From Candidatus Geothrix skivensis (GTDB lineage: Bacteria; Acidobacteriota; Holophagae; Holophagales; Holophagaceae), in the NCBI GenBank assembly GCA_016721195.1, contig JADKIO010000012.1:1-64000 (forward strand): DNA of 64,000 nt, in the 5' to 3' direction. Position numbers and translations under genes: made by a program. The notes beneath the pieces were generated by a model. It had not been told where the DNA came from. It saw nothing but the letters and a program-made list of their open reading frames with translations, and searched no databases. Below are positions 19,181 to 28,249 of the stretch, one piece after another (positions within the stretch are counted from its first letter, which is position 1; every line of letters begins with the position of its first letter).

Positions 19181-19294
19181 CTGTCTTTTTCAGTCATAGA
19201 TATAAATATTTATTATTATGATGCCATCTCTATTTTTCTTTCTATGTCTATTATTTTTATTTAATTGAATAATAAAAAATTCTATCTAGCGAAA
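19181..19294. other. AT-rich island upstream of the M4 protease
   Basis: About 110 bases that are overwhelmingly A and T inside a GC-rich genome, including many TATAAA/TATTAT-like words. It lies between der and the protease gene in a 350-base gap. It most likely holds the protease promoter, and may be a binding site for a nucleoid protein that silences AT-rich DNA. No coding frame; the rest of the gap shows nothing else. Confidence 0.5.
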
Positions 19295-19447
19295 TCCAAA
19301 CCCAACTTGTAAGCTGGCATTCCTACTCCCAGCTCTTTCAATCCTCAACCCCAGGGTGCCGTGGTCCATTCGCGGCACCCTGGAGCCATTCAGGTCGGAA
19401 GAACCTGCCTGGCTGCGCCCCCCTTCCCCCCCTGTGAGGAGTTGCCC

Positions 19448-21794
19448 ATGGCGACTTTCAAGGGCCGTCTGGCCCTGTCCTTCATCACCACGGCCCTGGC
19501 CGCTGGTTCCCTGCTTGGCTCGCACCCCCCAGGAGACCCAGCGTGTGAATGCGGCCGCGGAGCGGCTGCATGCCAGGCGCGCCCAGTTGGGTCTGGACGT
19601 CGACCATGCATTCAGCCTCCGAGCCGCCCATTCCGACGAGCTGGGCCAGACCCATGGCCGCTTCACCCAGCTGTACAAGGGCGTGAAGGTCTGGGGCGGG
19701 GACGCCATCACCCATGTGGACCGCAATGAAATCGAACTGCCCCTGACCAATGCCCTGCACAAGAACATCTTCCTCAACGTCACGCCGTCCCTCAGCGCCG
19801 GCGAGGTGCTGGGCCTCGTGCACGATCACCTCAGCCCCAAGGGCAGCTACACCTACGAGCCCACCGCGCAGCTGGTGGTGTTCCCCCACGAAGTCGAGGT
19901 CATCACCCGCCGGGGCCGCGCTGCGCTGGACCAGGAGCTCAATGCCACCGACGTGGCCCGCCAGGTGGTGCGCTATTCCCTGGCCTACCACGTGCAGACG
20001 ATACTCCTGAATCCCGCCGACAACTTCGCCAAGTACGACCTCATCGTGGACGCCCACACGGGCGCCATCCTGAAGAAGTGGGAAAGCCTCGAGACCACCG
20101 GAGCCACCGGCACGGCCAACACCCAGTACAGCGGGACCGTCTCCATCCAGACCAACTACACCGGGACCACCTATGAGCTGAGGGACACCACCCGGGGCAC
20201 CGGGGGCCAGTTCGGCGGCAACGCCGTCACCGACATGGCCCACACGGGCAACACCAGCACCGGCTCCCCCACCCTCATCGGCACCCTCTACACCGATGCC
20301 GACAACACCTGGGGCGATGGGGCCAACTACATTTCCGGCGGCAGCACCACCAATGCCAACGGCCAGACCGCAGCCGTGGACGCCGCCTACGGCGTGGCCG
20401 CCACCTGGGACATGTACAAGAACGTGCTGGGCCGCAACGGCATCGACAACACCGGCAAGGCCACCTTCAGTCGAGTCCACTACTCCACCAGCTTCGACAA
20501 TGCCTTCTGGCTCGACCAGTGCTTCTGCATGTCCTACGGCGATGGCAGCTCATTCAAGTCCCTCGAGTCCCTCGATGTGGCGGGCCACGAACTGACGCAC
20601 GGCGTCTGCGCCACCAGCGCGAACCTCACCTATTCGGGCGAATCGGGCGGCCTGAATGAATCCAACTCCGATATCTTCGGCACCATGGTGGAGTTCTACG
20701 TCCGCAGCGGAGGCGGCACCACCATCGGCAGCACGGGCGGCAACTGGACCATCGGCGAGCAGCTCAGCAGCACGCCCCTGCGCTACATGTACAAGCCCAG
20801 CCTGGATGGGGCGAGCCCCGACGCCTGGTCCTCCACCCTCGGCAACCTGAACGTCCACTACAGCAGCGGCCCCAACAACCGCATGTTCTACTTCCTGAGC
20901 CAGGGCGCCACCACCACCGGCAACACCAGCACCACCTACCTGCCCAGCGGCATGACCGGCATCGGCAATGACAAGGCCGCCCGCATCTGGTACCGGGCCC
21001 TCACGGTCTACATGACCTCCAGCACCAACTATGCCGCCGCCCGCACCGCATGCATCAACGCCGCCAAGGACCTCTACGGCGCCGGTGGCCCCGAGGAACA
21101 GGCGGTCTGGAACGCCTTCCGCGGCATCAACGTGGGCGCCGCCTGGACCTCGGGCACCGATACCACTGCCCCCACCGCCACGGCCTCAGAGTCCGGCACC
21201 ACGGGCACCATCACCCTGTCTGCCACCGCCACCGACAACGTGGGCGTCACCAAGGTCGAGTTCTACATCGACAACGCCCTGGTGGGCACCGACACCACCT
21301 CGCCCTACAGCGTGACCTACAATTCCGCGCTGCTGGCCAACGGCACCCACAGCCTCGTAGCCAAAGCCTATGACGCCGCCGGCAACATCGGAAGCTCCAC
21401 CGCCGTCAGCTTCAGCACCAGCAACACCACCACCGGCACCACCTTCAACGAGGTGGAAAGCAACAACACCCGGGCCAGCGCCAATGTGGTGGGCGACACC
21501 GTCAACAAGATCGTGGGCTACATGGGCACCACCACCGACAAGGACTATTTCAAGATCAATGTCCTGCCCGGCCGGAGCATCACCATCAACATGACCGGCC
21601 CCACGGGCGTCGATTACGACCTCTACTTCCTCAACAGCAGTGGCACCACGCTCAAGAGCAGCCTGGGCGCCACCGCCACTGAGACCATCACCTACAGCAA
21701 CACCTCCGCCACGGCCTCCGTGTTCTACATCTACGCGAAGGCCTACAGCGGCTCCAGCACCACCGTTCCCTACAACCTGGCCCTCACCCGCTGA
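19448..21794 (+). CDS. Secreted M4 (thermolysin-family) metalloprotease with Ig-like and PPC domains, one frameshift
   Basis: Exported zinc endopeptidase of about 780 residues. The start at 19448 follows GAGGAG and encodes the signal peptide MATFKGRLALSFITTALAAG. A run of six C near 19530 then shifts frame, and the mature reading begins QETQRVNAAAERLHARRAQL. The FTP propeptide region contains FTQLYKGVKVWGGDAI. The catalytic domain has HELTH (20586-20600, about residue 380), the third zinc ligand in GGLNESNSDIFG and the histidine in VHYSSGPNN. C-terminal parts are an Ig-like domain (VTKVEFYIDNALVGTDTTSP) and a pre-peptidase C-terminal (PPC) domain (VESNNTRASA...DKDYFKINV). It is ended by a strong terminator. 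Confidence 0.92.
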
Positions 21795-21810
21795 GCCCAG
21801 TCCCACGCCG

Positions 21811-21842
21811 AACAGGGCCGCGCTTGCGGCCCTGTTTTTTTT
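21811..21842 (+). terminator. Intrinsic terminator of the M4 protease gene
   Basis: AACAGGGCCGC pairs with GCGGCCCTGTT around GCTT, followed by a run of T. It lies 17 bases after the stop and just before the end of the convergent recN. Confidence 0.92.
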
Positions 21843-21858
21843 GAGTCACGAGAGAGGT

Positions 21859-23541
21859 TCAGCCTTCCAGCAGCACCCGGGCATGCTCCAGCGCTTCCGC
21901 CCGGTCCGGCTGGCCCGAGAGCAGCCGGGCCAGCTCGCGGTTCCGGGCCTCGCCCGCCACCCAGCCCAGGGCGCTGCGGGTGCGCCCGCCTTCGGTCTCC
22001 TTGCTCAAGCATCCGTGCCGGTCCGCCCGGGCCGCCACCTGGGCCAGGTGGGTCACCGCCAGCACCTGGTGGGCCTTCCCCAGCTCGGCCACGGCCTGGC
22101 CCACGGCCAGGGCCGCCTCACCGCCAAGGCCCGCGTCCACCTCGTCCAGCACCAGGGTGAGTCCCTCGCGGACGCCGGCTCCCAGCACCAGCCCCGCCCC
22201 CACCAGGGCCAGCATGAGGCGGCTTAGCTCGCCGCCGGAGGCGATCTTGGCCAGGGGCCGGAAGCCCTCCCCGGGGTTGGGCTCGATCCACAGGGCCAGG
22301 GCCGAGAAGCCCGTGGCAGCCACCCGCACCGGTCGACCGCTCTGGATGACGGGGCTGCCAGATTCTTCGGCCAGACTGAGCCGCAGCTGGACCCGCGCAC
22401 CCTTCATGCCCAGTCTGCCCAGGCGCTTCTGCACTTCCACCTCCAGCTTCGGGATGGCCGCGGTCCGCCGCCCGTGGAGGGCCTCCGCCGCCAGCCGGTA
22501 GCGCTCAGCAGCCTTGGCCAGGACCGCCTCCAGTTCCTTGATGGGGGCGTCCCCCGCCAACAGCGAGCGCAGTTCCTCCCGCAGCGCCTGCATCCGCCCT
22601 GGCAGTTCCTCCGGCTCGCAGCGTTGCCGCCGCGCCAGCCGCTCGTAGAGGGCCAGGCGGGCCTCCATGGCTTCGATGCGATCCGCTCCCGCCGCGCCCC
22701 AGCGCAGGGCCTGGTCCTGGGCCAGGGCCAGCAGATCCTCCAGCTCCAGGGCCGCCGAGCGCAGACGGTCCTGTTCCGCCACGGCGTCCGGCCAGTGGGC
22801 CACGGCGCGCAGGACGGCCTTGTGGGCCAGTTCCACCTTGGGCAGGCCTTCGTTCAGCGCATCCGCCGCCTCCCGGAAGGCCTGCTCCAGGTGCACGGCG
22901 TGGCGCAGGGGCTCGCGGTCTTCCTTCAGCTGGGCCCACTCGCCCGGTTTCGGGGCCAGCTTGTCCAGGTCCGCCAGGGCCTCCCCCAGCTGTTCCAGGC
23001 GCTGCTCTCGCTCGGCCTGGCTGCGACGGCGGGCCTTCAGGTCGGCTTCCGCAGCGTGCACCGCTGCCGCCTCCCCATCCAGGGCGGGCTCGATGCCCAG
23101 CACCTCGTCGACGAGGGCCAGGTGCCGCTCCTCCCCCAGCAGAGACTGGTGATCGTGCTGGCTGGTGAGCCGCATCCAGAGCCGGCCCCCCTCCCGCAGG
23201 TCCGCCAGGGCGCAGCTGGCGCCATTGATCCAGGCCCGACTGCGGCCCTGCCCCACCTCGCGGCGCAGCACCACGGGCTGTTCCTCGGGCAGGCCACGCT
23301 CCTGAAGGAAGGCCTGCCAGGCCTCGAAGCGACCCTCCACCACGGCCTCCACCGTGGCCCGCTCGGCCCCGTGCCGCACCAGCTCCCCGTCCCCCCGGGC
23401 CCCCACCAGCAGCGACAGCGCATCCACCAGCAGGGACTTCCCCGCACCGGTCTCACCGGTCAGCACCGTGAAGCCCGGCCCCCAGTCCAGGGACAGGTCT
23501 TCCACCAGGGCCAGGTTCTGGATGCGCAGCGAGGAGAGCAT
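21859..23541 (-). CDS. recN: DNA repair protein RecN
   Basis: 560-residue SMC-like ATPase acting early in double-strand break repair. MLSSLRIQNLALVEDLSLDW and Walker A GETGAGKS are at the N-terminus. A long helical coiled-coil centre follows. The C-terminal half has the signature IASGGELSRLMLAL and Walker B LVLDEVDAGLGGEAALAVG. Complete in one frame. The first 50 codons have a diverged duplicate at 26838-27005. Confidence 0.95.
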   Translation of the reverse strand: MLSSLRIQNLALVEDLSLDWGPGFTVLTGETGAGKSLLVDALSLLVGARGDGELVRHGAERATVEAVVEGRFEAWQAFLQERGLPEEQPVVLRREVGQGRSRAWINGASCALADLREGGRLWMRLTSQHDHQSLLGEERHLALVDEVLGIEPALDGEAAAVHAAEADLKARRRSQAEREQRLEQLGEALADLDKLAPKPGEWAQLKEDREPLRHAVHLEQAFREAADALNEGLPKVELAHKAVLRAVAHWPDAVAEQDRLRSAALELEDLLALAQDQALRWGAAGADRIEAMEARLALYERLARRQRCEPEELPGRMQALREELRSLLAGDAPIKELEAVLAKAAERYRLAAEALHGRRTAAIPKLEVEVQKRLGRLGMKGARVQLRLSLAEESGSPVIQSGRPVRVAATGFSALALWIEPNPGEGFRPLAKIASGGELSRLMLALVGAGLVLGAGVREGLTLVLDEVDAGLGGEAALAVGQAVAELGKAHQVLAVTHLAQVAARADRHGCLSKETEGGRTRSALGWVAGEARNRELARLLSGQPDRAEALEHARVLLEG

Positions 23542-23705
23542 GGGATCAGTCTAGCCCCCGGGAGGGGGTGCGGTCTCGACCCTCCCGCCCGGCCGGGATC
23601 GGCTCCCGGGCGTGCCGCCCGTGGGATCCTGGACACACTGGCCTGTGACACCATCCCGCCGGAACAGACCCCGAGTGGCGGCATCCAAGGGCGCAGGAGG
23701 GTACG

Positions 23706-24428
23706 ATGCGATCCCTGGGTATGGGAATGCTGATGGTGCTGCCCCTGGGTGCCCAGGGCCTCGTGGAAGTGGAGGCCACCCGCTGGCAGTCGCGGCTGAA
23801 TGAGGTGAGGAAGCCCGCCCAGGGCGGCACCACCTTTGAACTGGGCGATCTGTTGGGCCAGGACCCGATCTGGGCCGGTCGGATGACGGTCTCCTGGGAC
23901 CTGAGCCCCAGGCAGGGGATCCGCATTCTGCTGGCCCCCTTCGAGGCTACGGGAACGGGTGTCTTCCAGACCCCGGTGACCTTCGAGGGGAAGGTGTTCG
24001 GGCCCCAGGCGCCCACGGAGGGCCGCTACCGGTTCAACAGCTGGCGGGCCACCTGGCGCTACACCTGGGTGTCCACAGAAGCCTGGACGCTCAAGGTGGG
24101 CGCCACGGCGAAAATCCGGGATGCCAAGGTGCAACTCACCCAGGGCGGACTCACGGCCGGCACCAGCAACGTGGGCTTCGTCCCCCTGGCGCACCTGTCG
24201 GTGGAGCGGCGCCTGCCTGGAGCCCTCTCGGCGCTCTTCGAGACGGATGCCCTGGCCGCGCCCCAGGGCCGGGCAGTGGATGCGGCCCTCATGCTCCGTT
24301 GGCAGGCGAGCCCGAGGACCCACGTGGACATTGGCTACCGGCTCCTGGAAGGGGGGGCGGACAATGACAAGCTCTACACCTGGGCCCGGCTCGACGGCTG
24401 GCGCGTGGGGATGGGCGTGCGGTTCTAG
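23706..24428 (+). CDS. Predicted outer-membrane beta-barrel protein
   Basis: 240-residue exported protein: signal peptide MRSLGMGMLMVLPLGAQG, then alternating strand pattern (FNSWRATWRYTWVSTEAWTL, AALMLRWQASPRTHVDIGYR) and a terminal phenylalanine (GMGVRF) of the kind recognised by the BAM machinery. No named family recognised. Lies 164 bases from the divergent recN. Confidence 0.55.
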   Translation: MRSLGMGMLMVLPLGAQGLVEVEATRWQSRLNEVRKPAQGGTTFELGDLLGQDPIWAGRMTVSWDLSPRQGIRILLAPFEATGTGVFQTPVTFEGKVFGPQAPTEGRYRFNSWRATWRYTWVSTEAWTLKVGATAKIRDAKVQLTQGGLTAGTSNVGFVPLAHLSVERRLPGALSALFETDALAAPQGRAVDAALMLRWQASPRTHVDIGYRLLEGGADNDKLYTWARLDGWRVGMGVRF

Positions 24429-24574
24429 GCTCTGGCCCACGTCATCACTGGGGCCGCCCACGGGCACCAACCGGAGCATGAGTGGTTGCACCGCCAACCC
24501 GAGAGGGAGGCAAACCCGCCGGATGCATTCCATTCCATCCCAGCGCCGGGCGCCACCGGGCCTCGAGGCTTGAT

Positions 24575-25498
24575 TCAAGGGGGTGGTGGTTCCTGGGGTG
24601 TGGAAACCCCATCGGGAATGGCTGCGGGCCGGGGGGCGTATACCTCCAGGGCCCGCGGCACGACCCTGAAGGTTGCGGGTGTGGATCCCGTGATCTCGCC
24701 ATCGGTGTTGATGAGGTGGGGGTGGGGGGTGTCCATTCGGATCTCCCGTCCCTGGAGCGTGCGCACCCAGGGCAGCAACCCCTGCTGTCCCTTCGGCAGC
24801 CTCCAGAGCAGCGGGATGATCTGCCACCCATGCTGGATTTCCAGGCTGTAGAGGTCCAGGCGCTCGTCGTCGATGGCCGCATCGTGAGCCACCGACATGC
24901 CGCCGCCGTAGTATCGGCCGTTGCCGACAGCGATTTGAATGGTGTTCACAGAGATCGACACGCCATCAACCCAGATGGTCGCAGCGAAGGGCCGGGTCCG
25001 GCTCAACACCTTCAGGGCCGTCCAGGCATAGGCCAGCGCCCCCAGGCGCCGCTTCAGCGCCCGGCTCAACTGCTGGGTGATGGTGACGCTGAGACCCACG
25101 CTTGCGACGTTGAAATAGAACTTCCCGTTGACGAGCCCGAGATCGATGGATTGGAGGTGCCCCTCCGCGATGGTGCGGCAGGCTTCCGGGAGGGAGTTGG
25201 GAATGCCGAGGGTCCTGGCGAGGTCATTGGCCGTGCCCAGGGGGAGGATGCCCAGCGGAAGCCGGGCCTCGACCAGGGCATCCACGATGGTGTTCAAGGT
25301 CCCATCGCCACCGCCGACCACGACCAGATCGAGAAGGGCGCGCTGCTGCAGAATGTAACTGGAGGCATCCTGCCGGTTTTGCATCGGCAGGGTGAGGATC
25401 TCAAACCCCGCATGATTCAGGAGGTCGACCGATTGGGCGAACAAGTCCCTGCCCCTTCTTGCTTGGCGGTTGATGAGCAGGAGGGCTCGTTTGGCCAT
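24575..25498 (-). CDS. Lipid kinase, diacylglycerol-kinase catalytic family (YegS/DgkB-like)
   Basis: 307-residue cytoplasmic or membrane-associated kinase that phosphorylates a lipid with ATP. I chose the start at 25498 (MAKRALLLINRQARRGRD), the normal opening of the family; an in-frame extension to 25639 is unconserved. DLVVVGGGDGTLNTIVDAL carries the nucleotide-binding GGDGT motif and LGILPLGTANDLARTLGIP is the second signature. VGNGRYYGGGMSVAHDAAIDD is the C-terminal conserved block. The substrate cannot be told from sequence. It follows the M50 protease gene by 115 bases on the same strand. Confidence 0.88.
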   Translation of the reverse strand: MAKRALLLINRQARRGRDLFAQSVDLLNHAGFEILTLPMQNRQDASSYILQQRALLDLVVVGGGDGTLNTIVDALVEARLPLGILPLGTANDLARTLGIPNSLPEACRTIAEGHLQSIDLGLVNGKFYFNVASVGLSVTITQQLSRALKRRLGALAYAWTALKVLSRTRPFAATIWVDGVSISVNTIQIAVGNGRYYGGGMSVAHDAAIDDERLDLYSLEIQHGWQIIPLLWRLPKGQQGLLPWVRTLQGREIRMDTPHPHLINTDGEITGSTPATFRVVPRALEVYAPRPAAIPDGVSTPQEPPPP

Positions 25499-25613
25499 GG
25501 GGAAGGAACCGGTTGGATCGTGCGTGAAAGGAAGGACGGCACCCTGGGGCGGCATGGGCTCTCGGTCGGACGGCTGGCTTGGCGCGTGCACCGAGCCAGG
25601 GTCCCCCGGGGCC

Positions 25614-26746
25614 TCAGCCCCCCAGCCTGGACAGGGCATCCGCCTCCCGGCGGCGGCGCACGAAGGCGATCACCAGCAGGGCCTCGGCCATATCCTCCAG
25701 GCTCACCAGACCCACGAAGCGCTCCTGCTCGAAGATGGCCGCCACACGGACGCTGGCGGCCTCCATCCGGCGGCGGACCTCGTCCAGGGGCTCTTCCGCT
25801 TGGGCCTGGAACCACTCCTCACCATCATGGAGCTCACGATGGGGTCCCCTTCGGTGCTGACGAGGGACTTGAGCACATCCTGGCGGGTCACGATCCCCAG
25901 GAGCTGGGAGCCCTGCACCACCGCGAAGTCCGGCTGATAGCTGGTGAGGATGAGGTCCACGACGTGGGACACCTTGTCCCAGGGTGCCAGGGTCATCGCA
26001 TGGCTGTTGGAGGCATCCCCCACTTTGTAGGTGTCGAGGACGGTCCTCGCCTCTTCATCCGCACGCTCCCGGCCGGCCCCGATGAAGATGAAGAACGCCA
26101 CCAGGGCCATCATCAACATGCCGGAGAACAGGGCGAAGAGGCCCATGGCCATGGCCAGGAACTGGCCGATGGTCGCCGCAGCCCGGGTGGCCTTGGAAAA
26201 GCCCATGAACATGGCGAGCAGTGCCCTGAGCACCCGGCCGCCGTCCAGTGGGAAGGCGGGAATCATGTTGAAGAGGGCCAGGCTCACATTGGCGGCCAGG
26301 ATCCAGAGCAGCATGGTCTCGTGGGTGGGGGGGCCGCCGGCCCGAGCCATGATCATCTGGGTGTTGAGACCGGCCAGCACGGAGGTGTGGAAGACCAGGA
26401 CGAGGAGGCCGGCAATGAGCACGTTCACAGCGGGTCCGGCCAGCGCGATTACAAGCTCGTGAACCGGCTTTTCGGGGTTCCGGTTCATCACCGCCACCCC
26501 TCCAATGGGCAATAGCACGATCTGCTTGGGCGAGAGGCCAAACCCCTTGGCGACCAAGCTGTGCCCGAGTTCATGCAGCACCACGCAGAAGAAAAGCAGC
26601 AGGATGAGCAGGGCACCAAACAGCGCACCGCGGCCTCCGTGGGGGATGCCCCACTGGAGGGCGCCGAAGACCACGATGAGGAAGAAGGTGGCGTGAACCT
26701 TGATGTCAATGCCCGCCACCCGAGCTACACGAAATGCCCAGTGCAT
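25614..26746 (-). CDS. Site-2-protease-family (M50) membrane metalloprotease with CBS pair, one frameshift
   Basis: Intramembrane zinc protease of about 377 residues. Start at 26746 (MHWAFRVARVAGIDIKVH). HELGH in VVLHELGHSLVAKGFG is the HExxH site and NMIPAFPLDGGRVLRALL carries the third ligand. About six membrane helices, then two CBS repeats that sense adenosyl ligands. The first CBS (FAVVQGSQLLGIVTRQDVL) is in frame; a shift near 25830 moves the second (RVAAIFEQERFVGLVSLEDM) to another frame, which ends LSRLGG at 25614. This layout matches the family seen widely in bacteria and archaea; the substrate is unknown. Confidence 0.85.
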
Positions 26747-26837
26747 CCGATCCTCCAGCGCGCCAGGACACCCTGTCCCAACGCGCCCATCTTGCCACAG
26801 GGGCGACGGCACCAACCAGGGCGGGCCACCAGTCCAT

Positions 26838-27005
26838 CCTCTGAAACCCCGCGTCGCCTGGGGCCCGCACCAGCAGCGAGAGGGTCCCTACCAGCAGGGA
26901 CTTCCCCGCCCCGGTCTCGCCCGTGAGCACTGTGAGGCCCGGCCCCTAGTCCAGGGACGGGTCTTCCACCAGGGCCAGGTTCTGGATGCGGAGCGATGAA
27001 AGCAT
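26838..27005 (-). pseudogene. Truncated duplicate of the recN 5' end
   Basis: Reads MLSSLRIQNLALVEDPSLD, then a TAG where recN has Trp, then GPGLTVLTGETGAGKSLLVG and TLSLLVRAPGDAG before similarity stops. Homology to the real recN start (23541) also includes about 15 bases ahead of the ATG. It cannot make RecN. It sits between the M50 gene and the 27178 gene; 27006-27177 holds nothing else I recognise. Confidence 0.85.
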
Positions 27006-27177
27006 GGGACCAGTCTAGCGGGAGGGACGGTCCCAAACGGCTCTGGCCTTGGGGGGAAAGCCTGCTTTCTTCCCCCTTCCGTGTCTGCCAATCCCCAATC
27101 CGTACCGGGCCCCCATCGAGATGGCCAAGTCCAGCGGATTGACCCATGAATTCATCCCAGTGCCTGGATCGTGTCGT

Positions 27178-27948
27178 TCACCTTCCTCCATCTTCAGCCC
27201 CGAGGGCTCGGAGTTCCTGGTCCACCTCCTGCCTCATCTGCTCCCCACAGTCGGGACAGTAACCATGGGAAAACTGAGCCTGACTGTGATCCCGAACATA
27301 TGATTCGAACTGTCGCCAATTCCCCCCTTCATCCTTGATCCGCTTGCAGGCCATGCAGATGTGCAGGATTCCACGGAGGATTTTCAACTCCTTCAGGGCC
27401 TGCTCCAGCCTATTCGCCCGCTCTTCCGCCAACTTCACCAAGCGGGCGTTTTCGATCACAAGGGGATTCAGATCCCCGTTCAAGGGTGGTTCGGAATCGA
27501 CAATCTCATACTGGGCATGGACCGCATCCGAATCCCCATCGAAGGACTTCTCCAGCAGATGCATGGTCAAGTGGTTTTTGGCCGCCAAATGGTAGAGGCA
27601 GGTATTCAGTGGGCATGCCAGGAATGGATTGTCCGAGACGGAATGCAGTTCCTGGTAGGCCGCTCTTCCATAGAGGCCATGCCAGACATAGTCGGCTCCC
27701 TTCGGCAGGGGATTGATCTCGAGGCGTTCGGCGAATCCGTTTGAAACAAAAAGATCCATCATGCGGGCCAAATCCTCGGCGTTGCCCTTCTCCTCGAAGG
27801 GAAACCCATGGTTTCCCAGATAGTCGATGAGCTCCCGCCCCACGTCCCTGAGCACCGAAGCCTGGGCGAAAGCATCGTACCGAGCCAATATCTTGCCGAA
27901 CGCCACCAGCACACCTTCATAGAGGGCCTGTTCGAATTGTCGCGTCAT
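27178..27948 (-). CDS. Sensor-like protein with C-terminal zinc-ribbon-like motif
   Basis: 256-residue soluble protein. Residues 1-150 are a helical domain of unknown family (LIDYLGNHGFPFEEKGNAED, YVWHGLYGRAAYQELHSVSD). A short coiled coil (LVKLAEERANRLEQALKELK) leads to a Cys module, ILHICMACKRIKDEGGNWRQ ... FSHGYCPDCGEQM. That CxxCKxIxD...HGxCPxC ending is common at the C-termini of PAS or response-regulator proteins as a probable metal-binding output tail. Inference: a signalling protein. There is no kinase or DNA-binding domain. Codon and base use are noticeably less GC-rich than the neighbours, which may indicate transfer. Confidence 0.5.
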   Translation of the reverse strand: MTRQFEQALYEGVLVAFGKILARYDAFAQASVLRDVGRELIDYLGNHGFPFEEKGNAEDLARMMDLFVSNGFAERLEINPLPKGADYVWHGLYGRAAYQELHSVSDNPFLACPLNTCLYHLAAKNHLTMHLLEKSFDGDSDAVHAQYEIVDSEPPLNGDLNPLVIENARLVKLAEERANRLEQALKELKILRGILHICMACKRIKDEGGNWRQFESYVRDHSQAQFSHGYCPDCGEQMRQEVDQELRALGAEDGGR

Positions 27949-28249
27949 GGCATGTCACCTCTGGTGGAGATCAGACCTGATCTGGACCTTGGGTCTGGCC
28001 GGCAAGGCATTGGCAACCAACCTGTTCCCGACTGGAATGGATGTCAACAAGGCAGTGGTAGCAGGCGGATTGGTGGTGGGCTCTTTGCTGTTCATTCAGT
28101 ATTGAACAGGAATTGGAGGAATCAAGACCAAGGCGAGCACTCCAAGCCTGGATGCCTAGGATTCATCGGATACAGGGGTTGGGTTGTTGAGTATTCCGGT
28201 CCGGCTCTTGGGTGATTGGCGGACGGGCCATTCGTGCACCTGCTGCCCC
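27949..28249. other. Intergenic region, no gene seen
   Basis: About 300 bases between the zinc-ribbon protein start and the end of the S41 pseudogene, of lower GC than the surroundings. No frame with support on either strand, no clear hairpin. It presumably holds the promoter of the 27178 gene. Confidence 0.3.
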
